A stretch of 64,000 bases of DNA, from NCBI GenBank assembly GCA_937892955.1, contig CALBKH010000036.1, forward strand, positions 1 through 64,000, read 5' to 3'. Below the pieces are notes generated by a model. The model made no database searches. It saw only the letters and a program-made list of their open reading frames with translations, and was not told the origin of the DNA. Both the position numbers and the translations under genes were made by a program. Position 1 is the first letter of the stretch. Each line of letters starts with the position of its first letter. This document shows, piece by piece, positions 27,232-36,948 of the stretch. The DNA is from an uncultured Alphaproteobacteria bacterium (GTDB lineage Bacteria > Pseudomonadota > Alphaproteobacteria > Rhizobiales > Ancalomicrobiaceae).

Positions 27232-27936
27232 ATGCTCTTGGAAGTCCGCGATCTCGAAGCCGGCTATGGCGCCTCGAAGGCCCTCTTCGGCATTTCCTTC
27301 GACGTCGACGAGGGCGAGGTCGTCACCCTCATCGGCCGCAACGGCATGGGCAAGTCGACGACGGTGAAGTCGGTCTGCGGCCTGCTGAAACCGTTCGACG
27401 GCGAGATCCGCTTCCGTGGCCGGCGGATCGACGGGCGTGCGGCCCATCACGTCTGCCGGCTGGGTATCGCCCTGGTGCCAGAAGGCAGACAGATCTTCCC
27501 CAACCTCTCGGTGCGCGAAAATCTGGTGATGGCCGGGCGCGTTCGGCCCGAGGGGCGGGAACCGTGGACCCTGGAACGTGTCCTCGACTTCTTCCCCCGC
27601 CTCGCCGAGCGCCTCGGCAACGGCGGCGCCCAGCTCTCGGGCGGCGAGCAACAGATGCTGGCGATCGGCCGGGCGTTGATGACCAATCCCGATCTCCTCA
27701 TCCTCGACGAGGCGACGGAAGGGTTGGCGCCACTGGTGCGCGACCACATCTGGACGTCACTCGACGCGCTCAAGGCGACCGGCCTCGCCATGATCGTCAT
27801 CGACAAGGAACTCGACGCTCTCATCGGCTTCGCCGACCGCCACTTCGTCGTCGAGAAGGGCGAGATCGCCTGGCGCGGCAGTTCGGCCGAACTCGTCGCC
27901 GATCCGTCGATCCAAGAAGCCTATCTCGGCGTCTGA
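27232..27936 (+). CDS. livF: ABC transporter ATP-binding protein LivF, module A
   Basis: 234-residue ATPase with Walker A GRNGMGKST, signature LSGGEQQM and Walker B LLILDEATEGLAP. The start lies 10 bases after livG behind GAGGAGAC. It completes a SBP-H-M-G-F importer, a second full Liv system distinct from the minus-strand set. Confidence 0.93.
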   Translation: MLLEVRDLEAGYGASKALFGISFDVDEGEVVTLIGRNGMGKSTTVKSVCGLLKPFDGEIRFRGRRIDGRAAHHVCRLGIALVPEGRQIFPNLSVRENLVMAGRVRPEGREPWTLERVLDFFPRLAERLGNGGAQLSGGEQQMLAIGRALMTNPDLLILDEATEGLAPLVRDHIWTSLDALKATGLAMIVIDKELDALIGFADRHFVVEKGEIAWRGSSAELVADPSIQEAYLGV

Positions 27937-28011
27937 ACGCGGGTTGCCGAAACCGGACCCCGCTGCCGCCCGGCCCTGCCGAACCGCACTCCGAACCGAG
28001 GCCTCGCGACC

Positions 28012-28728
28012 GTGAAGAAGACAGACGAGTCCGCACTTTTTGCCCTTCCCCCTGCTCCGACCGTCGTGGTGGAGGGCAGCGATCGCCGGTATCCGGTCCA
28101 TCGCATCTTCTGCGTCGGCCGCAACTACGCCGACCACGCCGCCGAAATGGGGGTCGAGGTCGATCGCGAGGCGCCGTTCTACTTCCTCAAACAGGCGGGC
28201 GCGATCGTGCCGTCCGGAGCGACGATTCCCTATCCGCCCGGGACCCGCGACTTCCACCACGAGATGGAGTTCGTCGTCGCCCTCGGCGCGCCGGCCCACA
28301 GGGTGACGATGGCGGGGGCGATGGACGTCGTCTTCGGCTATGCCTGCGGTCTCGACATGACCCGCCGGGATCTACAGCTCGAAGCTCGCGCCAAGGGACG
28401 GCCGTGGGATCTCGGAAAAGACTTCGAACGATCGGCGGTGATCGCTCCGATCCTACGCAAGGAGGCCTTCGGTCCGATCGGCCCGCAGCGGATCGACCTC
28501 CGTGTCGACGGGGTGCCGCGGCAGGGTGCGAAACTGTCGGACCTCGTGTGGAACGTCGCCGAACTCGTGTCGCACCTGTCGCGCTACTACCATCTCGGGC
28601 CGGGCGACTTGATCTACACCGGCACTCCGGCAGGGGTCGGCCCGGTCGGGCCGGGCGACCACATCACCGGATCCATCGACGGACTGCCGCCGATCGCCCT
28701 GACGATCGGCGATCCGGAGTCCCTCTGA
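28012..28728 (+). CDS. nagK: Fumarylpyruvate hydrolase-like FAH family protein, module A
   Basis: 238 residues, near the length of Ralstonia NagK. The NagK-type markers are all visible: IFCVGRNYADHAAEMG, FLKQAGAIVPS, PYPPGT.DFHHEMEFVVALG (metal-binding acids) and GLDMTRRDLQ, then GRPW.LGK.F. It starts at GTG and follows livF by 75 bases. NagK hydrolyses fumarylpyruvate to fumarate and pyruvate, which requires maleylpyruvate isomerase; none is in the window, so either it lies elsewhere or this enzyme accepts maleylpyruvate. Confidence 0.85.
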   Translation: MKKTDESALFALPPAPTVVVEGSDRRYPVHRIFCVGRNYADHAAEMGVEVDREAPFYFLKQAGAIVPSGATIPYPPGTRDFHHEMEFVVALGAPAHRVTMAGAMDVVFGYACGLDMTRRDLQLEARAKGRPWDLGKDFERSAVIAPILRKEAFGPIGPQRIDLRVDGVPRQGAKLSDLVWNVAELVSHLSRYYHLGPGDLIYTGTPAGVGPVGPGDHITGSIDGLPPIALTIGDPESL

Positions 28729-29150
28729 CCTCGCGTTTCCCGTCGCGGCGGCGGCCCTCGGCCGCTTCCGCTTTTTTTCGGCCTTGCGAGCCGGATCGGC
28801 GGCGAAGATCGACGACCCGCGGCGACGGGTCGTCTCGGCGAAGTCGTCATGGCCGGTTCGCCGGTCTCGCTCGTCGACGGACCATCGCGAAAGAGCCTTC
28901 GACGAACCGCCATCCACCGTTTCTTCCCGACCAATGCCGCCACGATTGGCACTGCACGCCGCGATCGTTTCGGGCGCCGGATCATCCGCTGGACCCGCAC
29001 GCTCCAACGGCCAGATACATCGAATGTTCTCAATGTGATAGGCTATTTGCGAGAGGTATGGAGACCGTGATATAGCCATCGACGATCAATTCGCCCCGAT
29101 CGAGTATTCCTCGCGGCGCTTCGGCGCCCCTCCCGAACGAGTGACGTGCC
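28729..29150. other. Intergenic region with terminator and MarR promoter
   Basis: The left end carries a strong rho-independent terminator for the Liv/FAH operon. The right half is more A+T-rich (around 29015-29090) and must contain the promoter of the MarR gene. No coding sequence is supported here. Confidence 0.6.
28745..28778 (+). terminator. Rho-independent terminator
   Basis: GCGG-CG-GCGGCC-CTC-GGCCGC-TT-CCGC folds into a long hairpin with one two-base internal mismatch, followed by seven T residues (28772-28778). It sits 17 bases after the nagK-like stop codon and should end the module A operon. Confidence 0.85.
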
Positions 29151-29648
29151 ATGCAGAGCCGACGGATGGCGGTGAAGAGCGACTCGTTGCTCAAGCTGAA
29201 GGGCGTCTACGAGACGCCGGGGCACCTCATCCGGCGGGCTCAACAGATCGGCGTGGCGATCTTCATGGACGAATTGGCCGAACACGGCATCACACCGGTG
29301 CAGTTCGCCTCCCTGATCGCCATCCGCGACAATCCCGGGATCGATCAGAAGAGCCTGGGGCGGTTGATCGCCATCGATCGGTCGACGGTGGCCAACGTCC
29401 TCTCGGGTCTCGAGAAGAAGAAGCTCATCTGTCGGATCGTTCCGGCGCACAATCAACGGATCAAACAGCTCTTCACTCTGGCGGCCGGCAATGAACTCCT
29501 CGCCAACGCCCAAGAAGCGGTGCTCCGCGTCCAGGATCGCATTCTGGCTCCGCTGACGGGAGACGAGGCGGAGATTTTCCTGCGCCTGCTCAACAAGATC
29601 GTCGTCGGCAACAACAACGTGAGCCGGGCGCCGCTGAGTTCGGAATGA
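29151..29648 (+). CDS. MarR family transcriptional regulator
   Basis: 165 residues with the winged helix-turn-helix core (ITPVQFASLIAI...IDQKSLGRLIAIDRSTVANVLSGLEKKKLI, about residues 44-90). No clear ribosome site precedes the first ATG; a second in-frame ATG five codons later is an alternative start. It stands alone between module A and the tct operon, and is a candidate regulator of either; such proteins usually respond to phenolic ligands. Confidence 0.88.
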   Translation: MQSRRMAVKSDSLLKLKGVYETPGHLIRRAQQIGVAIFMDELAEHGITPVQFASLIAIRDNPGIDQKSLGRLIAIDRSTVANVLSGLEKKKLICRIVPAHNQRIKQLFTLAAGNELLANAQEAVLRVQDRILAPLTGDEAEIFLRLLNKIVVGNNNVSRAPLSSE

Positions 29649-29870
29649 GGCGGGAGCATGGGATCGGGTGTCCCGGTCCGCGGCCGCACGGAGCGACGCC
29701 GCTACGAGAACCGGGTGGCGCAGGTGGTCGCGTGGAAGCGTGTCGCCACCGGTTCTTCCACCGATCGGGAAACCCCTTTCGGTCGCCGCCGAAGCGATGA
29801 CCCATCGCTCGTCGATGCGGCCGACCGATCCCCGGGCATCCCTTGGCGACGCGACCGGCGGCGACCTCAC

Positions 29871-29904
29871 GAAAACGCCGGGGGGCATCGGCCTCCCCGG
29901 CGTT
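29871..29904 (-). terminator. Rho-independent terminator of tct operon
   Basis: AACGCCGGGG (29874-29883) pairs with CCCCGGCGTT (29895-29904); read on the minus strand the stem is followed by TTTT. It lies 24 bases after the tctA stop codon. Confidence 0.75.
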
Positions 29905-29928
29905 CGACCTGGATCCTCTCGGTTCGTG

Positions 29929-31494
29929 TCACGGCTCTTCGGCGGTGATCGGCGAGGCGAGATTGTCGATCCGCTCGTGGAAGTCGGCGGACGGGGGCGT
30001 GGTTCGCGACGCGCGCCACGCCGCATAGAGCTGCAGCCCCACCAGCGCGACACTCATGGCGAGGAAGACCGCGCTGATCGGTCGCTCGACGAAGACGGTG
30101 AGATCGCCGCGCGACAGGATCATCGCCCGCCGGAAATCCTCCTCGAACCGCGGGCCGAGGACGAAGCCGAGCAGGATCGGCGCCGGGTGGAAGTCGAGGC
30201 GCAGGAGGGCATAGCCGAACAGGCCGATCACCAGCGTCGCCGCCACTTGGAACAGACTGCCGTTGGTGGAATAGACGCCGATGCAGATGAAGAACAGCGC
30301 CGAGGGATAGAGGATGCCGTAGGGAATGCGGAGCATCCTGATCCACAGGCCGATGAGCGGGACGTTCAACACCATCAGCATGATGTTGCCGATCCAGAAA
30401 CTGGCGATGAGGCCCCAGAACAAATCGGGATGCTCGCTCATCAGCAACGGGCCGGGGGTGATCCCCTGGATGATCAGTGCGCCGAGCAGCAGCGCCATCA
30501 CCGCGTCGCCGGGAATGCCGAGGCTCATGGTCGGAATGAAGTCACCCTGCACCGCGGAATGGGTGGAGGCTTCGGGGCAGGCGACGCCTTCGATGGCGCC
30601 GTGGCCGAACCGTTCCGGCGTCTTGGAGATCCGCTTCTCGGTCGCGTAGGAGACGAAGGAGGCGATGGTCGGGCCGGTGCCGGGGATGAGCGAGCACAGG
30701 CTGCCGATCAACGTGCCGCGCAGGATCGGCCAACCGGCGGCCCGCAGCTCCTCGCGGCTGGGACGCATGTCTCTCAGCCGAACGCCGGCACCGGAGATGT
30801 CGACCGGTTTGACCGCGTTGACGCTCTTGATGAACTCGGCGATGCCGAAGAGCCCGAGCGCCAGCGCGATGATCTCGATGCCGTCGTAGAGTTCGTGGAT
30901 GCCGAAGGTGAAGCGCGCCGCGCCGGTGTTCACGTCGGTGCCGACCATGCCGAGGATGAGGCCGAGCAGCGTCATTGCGATGCCCTTCAGCGGCGAACCA
31001 CGCGCCAACGTCGAGCCGACCAGCAGGCCGAGCAACATCAGCGCGCAGATTTCCGCCGGCCCGAACTCGAGCGCCACTTTGACCAGGACGGGCGCGAAGA
31101 ACACCATCATGGTGATGCCGAAGGAGGCGCCGACGAACGAAGCCAGCATGGTGATGCCGAGAGCGCTGCCGCCTCGCCCCATCTTGGTCAGCGGATAGCC
31201 GTCGAGGCAGGTCACCGCATGCGGCGGGTGACAGGGCAGGTTGAGCAGGATCGAACAGATCGCCCCGCCGTACTGCGCCCCGTAGTAGATGCCGGCGAGC
31301 ATCAACAGCGCCGAGACGTGGTTCATGCCGAAGGTCAGCGGCATCAGGATCGAGATCGCCGACATCACCCCCATGCCGGGAAGGACGCCGACGAGGTTGC
31401 CGACGAAGACGCCGACGAAACACCAGAGCAGATTGTGCGGCTGCAGAGCCACGCCGAACCCGTACCACAGGTCGGTCAGAGCGGTCGTGATCAT
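29929..31494 (-). CDS. tctA: Tripartite tricarboxylate transporter large permease TctA
   Basis: 521 residues with about 11-12 membrane segments. The TctA motifs are clear: GVLPGMGVMSAISILMPLTF near residue 37 and LIPGTGPTIASFVSY near residue 267. It moves an organic acid through the inner membrane using an ion gradient, fed by the periplasmic TctC protein. Last gene of tctCBA. Confidence 0.93.
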   Translation of the reverse strand: MITTALTDLWYGFGVALQPHNLLWCFVGVFVGNLVGVLPGMGVMSAISILMPLTFGMNHVSALLMLAGIYYGAQYGGAICSILLNLPCHPPHAVTCLDGYPLTKMGRGGSALGITMLASFVGASFGITMMVFFAPVLVKVALEFGPAEICALMLLGLLVGSTLARGSPLKGIAMTLLGLILGMVGTDVNTGAARFTFGIHELYDGIEIIALALGLFGIAEFIKSVNAVKPVDISGAGVRLRDMRPSREELRAAGWPILRGTLIGSLCSLIPGTGPTIASFVSYATEKRISKTPERFGHGAIEGVACPEASTHSAVQGDFIPTMSLGIPGDAVMALLLGALIIQGITPGPLLMSEHPDLFWGLIASFWIGNIMLMVLNVPLIGLWIRMLRIPYGILYPSALFFICIGVYSTNGSLFQVAATLVIGLFGYALLRLDFHPAPILLGFVLGPRFEEDFRRAMILSRGDLTVFVERPISAVFLAMSVALVGLQLYAAWRASRTTPPSADFHERIDNLASPITAEEP

Positions 31495-31500
31495 GGGATC

Positions 31501-31983
31501 TCACCAGCGGAACAGGGGGAACGACACCTTCAGACCGAAGGAGAAGAGGCCGACACCGAGGACGGTGACCACGGCGGCGAGGGTCAGTGCGCGACGCCAG
31601 CCGTGCGAGCGATCGCCCAACGCGGCGATCAGCACGCAGGCGAAGGTCGCCGGCACCAGACCGGCCCAGGCGCCGAGGGCGATGAAGGCGAGGACACCGG
31701 CGACGATCGCGGCGCCACCGCGCAGGTCGAGCGGGCCGGCGACCGTGTGTCCGGGTCGGTCGGAGGTATGGACGTCGATCCGATCGCTCGCCCATGCCCT
31801 GAGGGCGATGACCACCCCGATCCCGGCGAGGACCCCACCGAGGACGACGGGCAGGTAGCCCGGCCCCATGCGGGTCAGCGAGCCGATCTGATAGGTTCGA
31901 GCCTCGAATACGACGGCGAGACCGATGACGGTCATCGTCGCTCCGGCCAGGACGTCACGCAGACGCCCGGTGGTTTCGGTCAT
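31501..31983 (-). CDS. tctB: Tripartite tricarboxylate transporter small permease TctB
   Basis: 160 residues with four hydrophobic segments, the size and pattern of TctB. The motif GSLTRMGPGYLPVVLGGVLA near residue 33 is characteristic. It ends 6 bases before tctA. The start ATG is preceded by GAGGAGG-like sequence. Confidence 0.9.
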   Translation of the reverse strand: MTETTGRLRDVLAGATMTVIGLAVVFEARTYQIGSLTRMGPGYLPVVLGGVLAGIGVVIALRAWASDRIDVHTSDRPGHTVAGPLDLRGGAAIVAGVLAFIALGAWAGLVPATFACVLIAALGDRSHGWRRALTLAAVVTVLGVGLFSFGLKVSFPLFRW

Positions 31984-32156
31984 GTGATCCTCCTCGGATC
32001 TCGGTCGAGTGTCGATCGAAAGGGAGGCCGCGTCGGTTCGCGCGACTTCGCTCCCTCCTGCCGGGAAGGGGCCGGAGATCACCTCGCAGGACGACACCTG
32101 TCGGCGGTACCGCGGGGGCCGTGGACTGCGGGATGCTCCGGCACCTCTCGCCGCGA

Positions 32157-33134
32157 TCAGCCGGGTGCGCCGAGGCTGATGTTCTTTTCCTTGATGACGC
32201 GCGCGAAGCCGTCGTACTCGCGGGCCACCAGGGCTTCGAGGGCGGCGGGGCCGAGAGGTTCGGGTTCGAAGCCCGCCGCGCGCATCGCCTTCACGGTGTC
32301 CTCGTCCTTCAACGCGTCCTGGAGCGCCGCCTGCAGGCGGGTGAGCGCCGGCGCCGGCGTGCCGGCCGGCGCGAGGAGCGCGAACCACGACCGCGCTTCG
32401 ACGTTCACACCGGTCTCCGCCAACGTGGGCAGGTCGGGCAGGGCCGGCAGACGTTTGGCGCCGGTCACGGCGAGGGGGCGCAGACGCTCGCCTTGGATCA
32501 TCGGCAGCGCGCCGTTGGGCGTCTCGATGACGACGTCGACCTCGCCGGCCATGAGTGCGGTCAAGGTCGGAGCCGAGCCCTTGAACGGCACATGGGCGCC
32601 GGTGAGGCCGGTGGCGCCGAAGATCCGCTCGAGCGAAAGGTGCTGCACCGTGCCGACCCCGGGGGTCGCGTAGTTGAGTTTGCCCGGGTTGGCCTTGCCC
32701 CAGGCGATCAGCTCGGCGAGCGTCTTGTAGGGCGCATCCTTGTTCACCAGCAGGATGAACGGGGCTTCGGTGATCATGCCGATCGGGGTGAACGACTTGA
32801 ACGTGTCGTAGCGCAGATTGCGATAGAGATGCGGGGCGATGACGAGCGCGCTCGACGTCGCCAGAAGCAGGGTGTAGCCGTCCGGCGTCGACCCGGCGAC
32901 GCGACCGGCACCGAGGGTCGAGCCGGCGCCGCCGACGTTCTCGACCACCACGGTCTGACCGACGACGCGCTCGAGACCACGGGCGACGATGCGACCGGCG
33001 GAATCGGTCGGGCCGCCCGGCGCGAACGGAACCACGACCGTGACGGAGCGGCTGGGAAAGGTCTCGGCCGCAGACGCGCCTCCCCCGGCGACCGCCAGAA
33101 CGGCGGTCAGCACACAAGCCAGAATTCTCTTCAT
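32157..33134 (-). CDS. tctC: Tripartite tricarboxylate transporter substrate-binding protein (Bug family, TctC)
   Basis: 325 residues with a signal peptide of about 22 residues (ending ASAAE) followed by the Bug opening FPSRSVTVVVPFAPGGPTD, whose Pro-Gly-Gly loop binds carboxylates. Bug proteins bind dicarboxylates, aromatic acids or other small acids. It is the first gene of tctCBA, 173 bases before tctB, and divergent from a MarR regulator. Next to a gentisate module an aromatic carboxylate is likely. Confidence 0.92.
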   Translation of the reverse strand: MKRILACVLTAVLAVAGGGASAAETFPSRSVTVVVPFAPGGPTDSAGRIVARGLERVVGQTVVVENVGGAGSTLGAGRVAGSTPDGYTLLLATSSALVIAPHLYRNLRYDTFKSFTPIGMITEAPFILLVNKDAPYKTLAELIAWGKANPGKLNYATPGVGTVQHLSLERIFGATGLTGAHVPFKGSAPTLTALMAGEVDVVIETPNGALPMIQGERLRPLAVTGAKRLPALPDLPTLAETGVNVEARSWFALLAPAGTPAPALTRLQAALQDALKDEDTVKAMRAAGFEPEPLGPAALEALVAREYDGFARVIKEKNISLGAPG

Positions 33135-33424
33135 GACGTCCTCCCGGATGGCCCGGACGAAGTGGTCACGGGCGTGCCCTCGAAGTTTCTTTTGGTTCGT
33201 TCGGATACGGCCGGATCCCCACCTCTTCGGATGGGCTTCGCATTCGACGTTCGACGAATGCCGGCCGGATCAAAGTGACAGCCGGATTTCGATCACACAA
33301 TTTCATGTTCGCGATCGCAATCATCTCATTCCGGCATATCTCCGGCCGATCGCTATTTTTAAGTCTTCCTGATATCGTGCCGCAGCCGTGATCGGTTCCC
33401 TCGCGCACACCGGATTCGACCTCG

Positions 33425-33853
33425 ATGCCGCCTCGCACGATCTACCTTTTGTCTCGTCTTCACTACATGCTTCGACAGAAGATCGATCGTCTTCTGGCGG
33501 ACACCGGCGTCACCGCCGTTCACTATACGATCTTGAGCATGCTCCAATCGCGAGACACACTTTCTTCTGCGGAAATCGCTCGACGTTATTACGTGACTCC
33601 GCAATCGATGAACGAGATCATCTCGTCTCTGGAGCGCCAAGGACTGGTGTCGCGCATGCCCAGCCCGGAGAATCGGCGGATCCTTCTGGTGCGGCTGACC
33701 GAGCGGGGCAGCGAGCTCCTCGCCCGTTGCGACGCCATCGCCGATGAGGTCGAAGGCGAGTTGACGTCGGTGCTCCCGCCGGATCGGCGGGCGGCGTTTC
33801 GCGACATGCTGCAGGAGATCTGGCGTCACGCCGTGAAGGAGAAGCATGCCTGA
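33425..33853 (+). CDS. MarR family transcriptional regulator
   Basis: 142 residues, standard MarR length; winged-helix core IARRYYVTPQSMNEIISSLERQ near residues 57-76 and wing SPENRRILLVRLTERG. It is divergent from tctC across 290 bases that include A+T-rich stretches, so it is the likely regulator of tctCBA and perhaps of gentisate genes nearby. Confidence 0.88.
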   Translation: MPPRTIYLLSRLHYMLRQKIDRLLADTGVTAVHYTILSMLQSRDTLSSAEIARRYYVTPQSMNEIISSLERQGLVSRMPSPENRRILLVRLTERGSELLARCDAIADEVEGELTSVLPPDRRAAFRDMLQEIWRHAVKEKHA

Positions 33854-33906
33854 CGCCGGGGCGTCCGGTTCACGACCGACCGACCGTTCGCGCCGCGGTT
33901 CTCGCC

Positions 33907-34857
33907 TCACCCGTCGACGCGCGGGCGGCGACCGGCGGTGAGCAGGGTGCCGCGCCAGAAGCGGCGCTCCACCAGGACCGCAATCTGATCGAGGATCAGC
34001 GCTTTCACTTCCTCCATGGCGCGAGACGAGCGCGACGACTTGCGCCGCACCATCGAGAGCCGCCAACTGGCTCGCGGTTCCAGCGGTATCGCCCTCACCC
34101 GGCCGGCTTCGATGTCGCCGACGATCTCGGCGTGGCTGAAGATGGTACAGCCCAGACCGGCGGCGACCATGGCGCGGGTCGTTCGTATGCCGTCGACCTC
34201 GTGGACGATGTTGGGCTGAAAGCCGTTGTCGGCGGCATAGCGCTCGACCACCGGACGCAGGCTGTGCGGACGCGCCGGCAGGATCAGCGGCAAGCCGGCC
34301 AGATTGCGGGCGGGAAAGACCAGATCGTTCTCCACCGGCAGGGCGATGGGTGTGATCACGCACAGCGGTTCGTCGACGAGCGGCACGATCTCCAATTCGG
34401 GCGCCATCTCGGGGCTGTAGAAGACGGCGATGTCGACTTCGCCCGCCAACACCCAGCCGTGGATGATGCCGCTGAAGCCCTCGCGGATATGCAGCGAGAT
34501 GCGCGGAAACTTCTCCCGGCAGGCCATCACCAGAAGCGGGCTCAGCACCTCGCTGGTGGCCGGCGGCAGTGCCACTCGGACGTGGCCGGTCGGTTCCTTG
34601 GCCAGGCTCTGAACGTCGGCCTCGACGGCCGAGAGTTCGCGCATCAGCGCCTCGGATCGTTCCAGGAGGACATGACCGGCATCGGTCAGACGGACGCCGC
34701 GGCCGTGTCGGGCGAGGAGCTTGGCGCCGAGTTGATGCTCCAGACGATCGACGCGGCGGCTCAGCGCCGATTGGGCGATGCGCAACTGGGTCGCCGCACG
34801 CGAGAAACTCTCCTGGCGCGCCACCGCGACGAAGGCTTCGAGATCGCGAAAATCCAT
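33907..34857 (-). CDS. LysR family transcriptional regulator
   Basis: 316 residues. The N-terminal helix-turn-helix (MDFRDLEAFVAVARQESFSR, then AQSALSRRVDRLE) is followed by a type 2 periplasmic-binding effector domain (about 95-300), in the style of Nac/Cbl-like regulators. It is divergent from gentisate module B with a 114-base shared promoter region, so it almost certainly controls that module; the coinducer is probably the module's substrate or a ring-cleavage product. Confidence 0.92.
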   Translation of the reverse strand: MDFRDLEAFVAVARQESFSRAATQLRIAQSALSRRVDRLEHQLGAKLLARHGRGVRLTDAGHVLLERSEALMRELSAVEADVQSLAKEPTGHVRVALPPATSEVLSPLLVMACREKFPRISLHIREGFSGIIHGWVLAGEVDIAVFYSPEMAPELEIVPLVDEPLCVITPIALPVENDLVFPARNLAGLPLILPARPHSLRPVVERYAADNGFQPNIVHEVDGIRTTRAMVAAGLGCTIFSHAEIVGDIEAGRVRAIPLEPRASWRLSMVRRKSSRSSRAMEEVKALILDQIAVLVERRFWRGTLLTAGRRPRVDG

Positions 34858-34872
34858 CGACCCATCTCCAAA

Positions 34873-34901
34873 TTAGATGAATGGTATGCTCGCAATATAA
34901 T
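34873..34901 (+). promoter_or_regulatory. Possible promoter of gentisate module B
   Basis: TATAAT (34896-34901), a perfect -10 box, lies 17 bases after TTAGAT (34873-34878), a poor -35 box as expected for a LysR-activated promoter. It sits in the A+T-rich divergent region, 70 bases before the FAH gene. Confidence 0.4.
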
Positions 34902-34971
34902 TGTGTCAATTCTTCAGTTCGGACACTCTCGCCGGCGACAAGCTCAGTGCGCTCTGCGAAGGGGGGTTCGC

Positions 34972-35871
34972 ATGAAATTGATCCGCTTCGACGGCGGTCG
35001 TATCGGTGTCACCGATGGAAATAAAGTAGCCGACGTCACGAGATACTGCGGAACTTCCGAAGAATGGCCGCCGGTTGCGATGAACCGCCTGATCCGTGAC
35101 TTCGAAGTCCTACGTGAAGAGCTGAAAAAAGCTCTCGAAGAGCAAGGTAACATCGACTTCTCGCAAGTCCGGCTGGAAACGCCGGTGCCTTGGCCGAACA
35201 AGCTGTTGGCGTTTCCGGTCAACTATCACGATCACGCCACCGAGATGGCCTCGACGGGTCTGGCCAACATCCAGGGCTTCTTCCTGAAGGCCAATTCGTC
35301 GCTTTCGGGCGCCGGGGAGCCGATCGAGTTGCCCGACCTGCCCGGCCGACCGGTCCACCACGAGTGCGAACTCGGCGTGGTGATCGGCAAGGCGGGCCGT
35401 CAGATCCCGGTGGAGCACGCTCTCGAACACGTCTTCGGTTACGCCTGCCTGATCGACGTCACGGTGCGGGGGCGGGAGGAGCGCGTCATGCGCAAATCCT
35501 ACGACACGTTCACGCCGGTCGGCCCGTGGATCGTGACCGCCGACGAGATCGGTGACCCGGGGGCGCTCGACATGAAGCTGTGGGTCGGCGACGAGCTGCG
35601 CCAGCATGCCAACACGCGCGATCTGATCGTGTCCCTTCCCGAGATGATCGCCGTGGCCTCGTCCGCCGCGACGCTCCACCCGGGCGACATCATCGCCACT
35701 GGTACGCCCGCCGGCGTCGGCCCGATCGAGGACGGCGACAGCGTCCGCATCGCGATCGAGCGCGTCGGCGAGATGACGGTGCGCGTCGTGCGCGGCGCCC
35801 TCGGGCGCAACGTCGTCTTCGAAAAACCCTACGAATTCAAGCGGGCCGGCACCCAGGGAGGACAATCATGA
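34972..35871 (+). CDS. Fumarylacetoacetate hydrolase family protein, module B
   Basis: 299 residues with the FAH fold from about residue 70. Motifs: FPVNYHDHATEM, HHECELGVVIG (metal acids), GYACLIDVTVRG and HPGDIIATGTPAGVG. It starts behind AAGGGGGG. First gene of module B and coupled by ATGA to the cupin gene. A maleylpyruvate or related acylpyruvate hydrolase role follows from context; it resembles the module A enzyme at 22338 more than the nagK-like one. Confidence 0.85.
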   Translation: MKLIRFDGGRIGVTDGNKVADVTRYCGTSEEWPPVAMNRLIRDFEVLREELKKALEEQGNIDFSQVRLETPVPWPNKLLAFPVNYHDHATEMASTGLANIQGFFLKANSSLSGAGEPIELPDLPGRPVHHECELGVVIGKAGRQIPVEHALEHVFGYACLIDVTVRGREERVMRKSYDTFTPVGPWIVTADEIGDPGALDMKLWVGDELRQHANTRDLIVSLPEMIAVASSAATLHPGDIIATGTPAGVGPIEDGDSVRIAIERVGEMTVRVVRGALGRNVVFEKPYEFKRAGTQGGQS

Positions 35872-36845
35872 GCGACTCGATCCGAGCCGGAATCGATGCC
35901 GCACGCGGTCTCGACGATCTCTACCCGGTCTTCGCCGAAGGCCGCCTCACCGCCGGGTGGCACAAGAAGCGGCCGTCGCTGTGGCGCGAACCGCGCACCG
36001 AATTCAGGCCGCGGCGGTGGCGTTACGCCGAAGCCGCGGCCGCCATGGACAAGGCCGGCGAATGGATGAGCACCGAGGACGCCGAACGGCGCAACCTCTT
36101 GATGTTCAACCCGGTCGGCGACAACGACTACGACACGGTGCGCACCATCGTCTCCGCCTACCAGATGATCCAGCCGGGCGAATACGCCCGCACGCATCGC
36201 CACACCGCCAATGCCATGCGCCTCATCCTCGACGGCGAGCCCGGCGTCTACACGGTGGTGAACGGTCTCAAGATTCCGATGCGGCCCGGCGACTTCCTGC
36301 TGACGCCGAACTGGTACTGGCACAGCCACTACAACGAGGGGGCGGCCAAGGCCTATTGGATCGATTTCCTCGACGTTCCCCTGGTGCATCGCCTCGAGCC
36401 GATGTTCGCCGAGGATCTTCCGGCGGTTCATCAGACCGTCGAGGCCGAGCCGGATCCCGACACCTGCCCCTTCGTCTTCACCCGCGCCCGGGTGATCGCC
36501 GAGCTGGGCTGGCAACCGAAACGGAGCGGTGGGGGCAAGCGACTGCTCCTGCCGACGCAGGCGTACATCCCGACCGTCGCGGTCAGCTATCTCCAACTCC
36601 CCGCCGGAACGAGCGAGGCGGCCGGTCGCACCACCGCCAGCCGCATCTTCGCCGTGACCTCCGGCGAAGGCCGGGCGACGCTCGGCGGCGAGAGCTTCGA
36701 CTGGGGTCGCGGCGACGTCTTCTGCCTGCCGTCCTGGCACGCCTTCGAGATCGAGGCCTCGTCGGATGCGCTCATCCTCGAGGTCTCGGACGAGCCGACG
36801 CTGCGCAAGCTCGGCTTCTTCCGCGAAGAGCCGTCGGCCAGCTGA
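35868..36845 (+). CDS. Gentisate 1,2-dioxygenase-like bicupin, module B
   Basis: 325 residues. The N-terminal cupin has RTHRHTANAMRLILDG with the HxH pair and WHSH with the third His; the C-terminal cupin spans about residues 220-320. It starts 4 bases inside the end of the FAH gene behind GGGAGGACA. It belongs to the gentisate dioxygenase family but differs clearly from the module A copy; salicylate or hydroxynaphthoate dioxygenases share this fold, so the ring substrate is probable, not certain. Confidence 0.82.
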   Translation: MSDSIRAGIDAARGLDDLYPVFAEGRLTAGWHKKRPSLWREPRTEFRPRRWRYAEAAAAMDKAGEWMSTEDAERRNLLMFNPVGDNDYDTVRTIVSAYQMIQPGEYARTHRHTANAMRLILDGEPGVYTVVNGLKIPMRPGDFLLTPNWYWHSHYNEGAAKAYWIDFLDVPLVHRLEPMFAEDLPAVHQTVEAEPDPDTCPFVFTRARVIAELGWQPKRSGGGKRLLLPTQAYIPTVAVSYLQLPAGTSEAAGRTTASRIFAVTSGEGRATLGGESFDWGRGDVFCLPSWHAFEIEASSDALILEVSDEPTLRKLGFFREEPSAS

Positions 36846-36948
36846 CCGACGCCCGCGATCGGCGCGACGCGTCGGTCGCGGAAGGCCGTGTACCGAAGAA
36901 CGAACGAACCACCAGACGAACCCCGTTCGCGGGGTCGAGGGAACAGTC

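Noticed and set aside
29668..32673. 1001-codon plus-strand open frame
   Set aside because: Antisense to tctA, tctB and tctC; extreme Asp/Glu/Arg/His content and no domain.
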